The translations under genes were made by a program, and so were the position numbers. A stretch of 64,000 nt of DNA from Limanda limanda (Eukaryota; Chordata; Actinopteri; Pleuronectiformes; Pleuronectidae). The notes beneath the pieces were generated by a model. The model did no database searches and was not told the DNA's origin. It saw nothing but the letters and a program-made list of their open reading frames with translations. Numbering within the stretch: the first letter of the stretch is position 1; each line of letters opens with the position of its first letter. Positions 61,062-64,000 of the stretch are shown here, one piece after another. The DNA lies in the NCBI RefSeq assembly GCF_963576545.1, contig NC_083658.1, forward strand, positions 10,842,428 to 10,906,427, in the 5' to 3' direction.

Positions 61062-61194
61062 CAAGGTAAATACAGTTAGTATGAATTACCCACATTTCCA
61101 GTGTATTCCCGTTAAGTCCCGATAATTCCTGTATATTCCCATAAAAAGTTCCCAACTTTGAATATTCCCGGAATTTTGCATCCCTACTCTCTGC

Positions 61195-62778
61195 ATTTAA
61201 CCTCTCGTAAATCATTCATTTCCTTTTCGGCGTTAATCAATATTTCAGATGCCTGCTCATCGTTGGTTGAATCAAGGATACATTGGTTCAAATATTTGTG
61301 TGTCTGTGTTGCATGATTTGTCTGGCGATGGGGGATTGTTACAACAACTTGTCCAGCTGACTTTTACTTACTGCTACATTGATCTCCAATGTGCAATCAA
61401 TTCGCTGGGAAACAATCGTAGGTACTGTAGAAACTGTGCGGTAATGATTTGCAAGATGTGAGGGAGCTATGGTGGAAAGCTAAAAGCAAAAGGAGGGCTA
61501 GAAATCAAGAGAGGGTTATTAGCTTTAGATATGCAGAGAGAAAAAAAACAACCCACGTCATTAGATTGTATTTGACTTGTTAGCCTATAGCCCTGCTCCC
61601 GAGGCCAGGAAGCATTATTAGAGATTTTACTGTGAAAATTTAATCTCAAGGAATTGGCTCGTAAGAACATACGCAGCTCACATTGGAAAGGTTAACTCTC
61701 AAGCTGCACTGCGCATCCATATGTTCATTTAAAAATCACCATCCCTGTCCAGATTTCAGAATGAATCGAATTCTGTTCAATTAAATATGGCAGCTCCCAG
61801 TAGCAGATTTCATCCTGAGATTTGGAAGGTTTGTGACGATGATTCACCCGTGTCTCGGGCGTAATCTTTTATTTCTAATCCGGTGCAAAGCTTTTTACCG
61901 TGAATGATTTACAAACACGCTGCCTGCTGCCATTTTAAGAATCTTCAATTTGCTCTTTTTCCCCTGAACAACAGCAACACTGCTGACAAATATGAGTAAG
62001 ATTTTAAAGTCTTGAGAGGTAAGTGGAGATTTTTCTTTTCATACCGAGAATAAATTCCCAGTGAACACAAATCAGAGCTTCCGTTCAAGCTGTGGCGGCA
62101 CGCTGGGATTTAGCAAAAACCAAAAGAGGATATCTTTTTTTTGCAGAGTGAACCTCACCGAGTCCCAGCGTTTGAGTTCAATTACATCTCTTATTATTGA
62201 ATGTGAATAAACGAACAGCCAGCCTTTATGCAATTAGAGGAGACAAGAGGCGAATGAGCAGGGAGGAGATGGAAAGGGCAGGTTTGCAGTGTTACACAAG
62301 TTTTTCACAATCTAATTGGGGCCTCAGCTCTCTTCTATTTTAAAACATAATAAATCCCTTCTACAGCATGTTACATGTTTTGGTTTACTGGACAGAAATG
62401 GCGATTAACATAAAATCGCTCATTTGCCTCCGAGGCTAAGCAGGGGCAATTTTTTTTTTTACTAAGCTTAGAATTAATAGGAATGTTGACATGGTTTTGG
62501 TTCAATCAAATGGGGTTTCTTCTTCCTCAGGGTTTGAATATGACTTCTTACATGCATTGTGATTAACAGACATAAGAATTGCCAGACTTCTTTGGCTCGA
62601 AATGCAGCAGCCGTCTTCCAAGAGACACAGAAAACCCCATTAGTGCATATGTGTAACATGGATGGGGGTGCCTTGCTTCCAATAATTGGTTAGAAGCAAA
62701 CATACTCTTTATTAATTATGCTCTCCGTGTTTAATTGTCGTTTCTTTTTTTTCTCCTCCAACTAAATTTATATGTTGA
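61195..62778. other. No gene recognised
   Basis: About 1.6 kb of unique-looking sequence. The block 61980-62480 has moderate GC with ATGCAATTAGAGG-type motifs and might be conserved noncoding sequence. There is no supported frame. Confidence 0.45.
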
Positions 62779-62786
62779 CAAATGAG

Positions 62787-63343
62787 CAGAGGTGTCAAAA
62801 GTATTCACATTCATTACTCAAGTAGAAGTATAGATACTAGGGTTAAACAATACTTTTAAGTATCAACTCAAGCTTTTTACTTAAGTAAAAGTGTAAGAGT
62901 ACTGGTTTCAAAACTACTTAAAGTATAAAAGTAATGTAAGGGGAACTTTTTTTCCATTAAGGACAAACTCGTAAGCCGCGTCTCAGGGGCCTATTGTGCA
63001 CTACCCCACCTCCTCCAAAAAAAAAACATTTTTCTAAAAGCCATAATGACTATAATGTTATATTAAAATGGTATGTTGAAAAATGTGGGATGCACTAGGC
63101 TACCCGTTTCAGCTGCATATATGCCCATTGAAAATGATCACATTTTATTACAATGCAAGTATATTAAAGTGCCATATGTGTACTACTGAGCATGGAGCAG
63201 AAGACATGATAACTAGTTGCCAATAAATAAAGTAGAAGTAAAAAGTCGTCTGAAAAATAAATACTCCAGTAAAGTATAGATGCCCCAAATTTCTACTTAA
63301 GTAATGTAACGAAGTATTTGTACTTCGTTACTTGACACCTCTG
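62787..63343. mobile_element. hAT MITE with perfect 8 bp target duplication, 557 bp
   Basis: The ends are CAGAGGTGTCAAAAGTATTC on the left and, in reverse, CAGAGGTGTCAAGTAACGAAG on the right, so the first twelve bases are identical. The flanks are an exact 8 bp duplication CAAATGAG (62779-62786 and 63344-63351). Subterminal ACTTAAGTA / TACTCAAGTA motifs recur in both orientations near each end, as hAT transposase binding regions do. The interior has no coding frame. Exact flanks suggest a comparatively young copy. Confidence 0.93.
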
Positions 63344-63394
63344 CAAATGAGTAACATTCGACTCAACTCAAATCGGGGTACAACCCAGTGAAAG

Positions 63395-63790
63395 TGCCAA
63401 ATCCCAGTTTAACAACCATGTTGATTGTTTTTGCCACTACATCCATTACCATTGCAGATATTTGTGCTATCACCATGTTGTTGTTGCCACTGTCGCTGCT
63501 GGTGGTGCCTATTATACCTGATATTATTGCCACTGTTGACGTTGAGGGGATGTTAACGCCACTTGTGTGTCATTAGCGTTGATGTTATGACAAGTGGAGA
63601 AGATTTAATTTTAAAATTGTGTTCTTCATTTGTCGTTTTATCAATTTTCTTTGTTTTTGGTTATTATTGCTTTTACTACTGGCACTGCTGTAGTCATTAG
63701 TGGGGGTGGTGGTTATTTTTGTATTTGTCATTATTGCCATTTTGCCATAACTGCTGTCATTGCTGTAATTTGTGCTGGCAGTGCTGCTTC
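63395..63790. repeat. Cryptically simple triplet-rich region
   Basis: The plus strand is built from degenerate TTG, CTG, ATT and GCC triplets, for example TGTTGTTGTTGCCACTGTCG near 63475 and ATTATTGCCATTTTGCC near 63730. No perfect array remains. The pattern resumes at about 63945 up to the window edge. The plus-strand frame 63388-63576 and minus-strand frame 63585-63800 are translations of this repeat, not genes. Confidence 0.6.
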
Positions 63791-63791
63791 C

Positions 63792-63930
63792 TACCTCCAC
63801 TAAGGAGGTTATGATATGGATTTTTTCACCAATTTTCCAATGGAATTATATGGATCTTGATGGGAAAACTCAGGGGACTGAAATATATGCGTGGGTACGT
63901 TTTGGTGCAGCTTGATTTCATTGACTGTTT
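63792..63930 (+). mobile_element. Fragment of a fish dispersed repeat (CCTCCACTAAGGAGGTTATG type)
   Basis: It starts CCTACCTCCACTAAGGAGGT, continues with a diverged block including ATGGATCTTGATGGGAAAA, CAGGGGACTGAAATATATG and TTTTGGTGCAGCTTGATTTC. This order matches a repeat I recall from many fish genomes that begins CCTCCRCYAAGGAGGTTATG and is followed by GGATCTTGATGAAAAAATC and GGTGCGGATCT. Class is uncertain, and it is interrupted by triplet-like sequence on both sides. Confidence 0.4.
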
Positions 63931-64000
63931 AATCTTGTTTGGCCAGTTATTGCTGTGTCCACTGTTATCATTGGTCCTGTTCCTGCTGTTTTTGTTCTTT

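Larger units (their letters stand above)
60378..61186 (+). mobile_element. hAT element, internally deleted, 809 bp, keeping the BED exon
   Basis: The left end reads TAGGGTTGCAAAG and the right end TTTTGCATCCCTA, inverted with one mismatch in the first thirteen positions or so. Subterminal TTCCGGAAACTTTCC and CCCAACTTTGAATATTCCCG blocks also mirror each other. Flanking 8 bp are CTTTCTGC (60370-60377) and CTCTCTGC (61187-61194), a 7 of 8 target duplication as expected for hAT. Inside are a candidate exon 1 with donor CAG/GTAAGT at 60660/60661, an acceptor TTCTACAG ending at 60850, and an ATG at 60855 opening a BED-type finger. The catalytic RNase H-like part of the transposase is absent, so the copy is non-autonomous. 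Confidence 0.85.

Noticed and set aside
36000..64000. CRISPR array or other prokaryotic defence system
   Set aside because: The window is vertebrate-type DNA; no spaced direct repeats of CRISPR type occur, and tandem tracts are microsatellites.
1..64000. Known vertebrate microRNA genes
   Set aside because: A mental scan for common mature sequences (for example let-7, miR-9, miR-124, miR-10, miR-204, miR-218) found none. The two strong hairpins have stems too short for a typical precursor.

Overview
This 64 kb window looks like teleost fish (probably percomorph) nuclear DNA that is intergenic or deeply intronic. I found no host protein-coding exon, rRNA or tRNA gene that I can defend. Open reading frames are short, the longest are made of simple repeats or lie on both strands at once, and none shows a host protein family. 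The fish assignment rests on the repeats: a tRNA-derived SINE whose 3' part carries the GCGCTATATAAAT-type end common in fish, L2-type LINE 3' ends, several hAT and PIF/Harbinger miniature elements, and many (CA)n, (TG)n and poly(G/C) tracts. Repeat family names come from memory of typical sequences, not from a database search. Layout: 1-10.9 kb holds a diverged tandem repeat, an orphan hAT-type end, a fragment with GAACTAGTTC palindromes, a MITE with CAGTGTGT-type inverted ends, a head-to-tail SINE dimer (9.1-9.65 kb) and a 5'-truncated L2 LINE (10.5-10.9 kb). 14.1-15.2 kb holds an L2-like reverse transcriptase relic and, about 120 bp beyond it, a piggyBac-like element at a TTAA. 19.8-20.9 kb is a nest: a solo-LTR-like insert inside a hAT element that itself sits in an (AT)n tract. 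20.9-40.2 kb is nearly free of recognisable mobile elements and has only microsatellites, including (TG)41. 40.2-45.9 kb has two or three LINE/SINE relics and a perfect 15 bp hairpin. 53.05-53.82 kb is a Harbinger-like element with TAA target duplication and a compact CCAAT/CRE/ETS cluster. 57.6-58.2 kb is a minus-strand SINE next to another retroelement tail. 60.4-61.2 kb is a hAT deletion derivative that keeps the BED zinc-finger exon, plausible splice sites and a perfect 14 bp hairpin. 62.8-63.3 kb is a hAT MITE with a perfect 8 bp target duplication. The end of the window is degenerate triplet repeat. No genes act together here. The only protein-coding traces are relics of transposases and reverse transcriptases. 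The long element-poor interval could be a regulatory block of a neighbouring gene, but this needs cross-species alignment. I found no clear new biological system. The best leads are the hAT element with its BED exon and hairpin, the promoter-like cluster in the Harbinger-like element, and the nested insertion.
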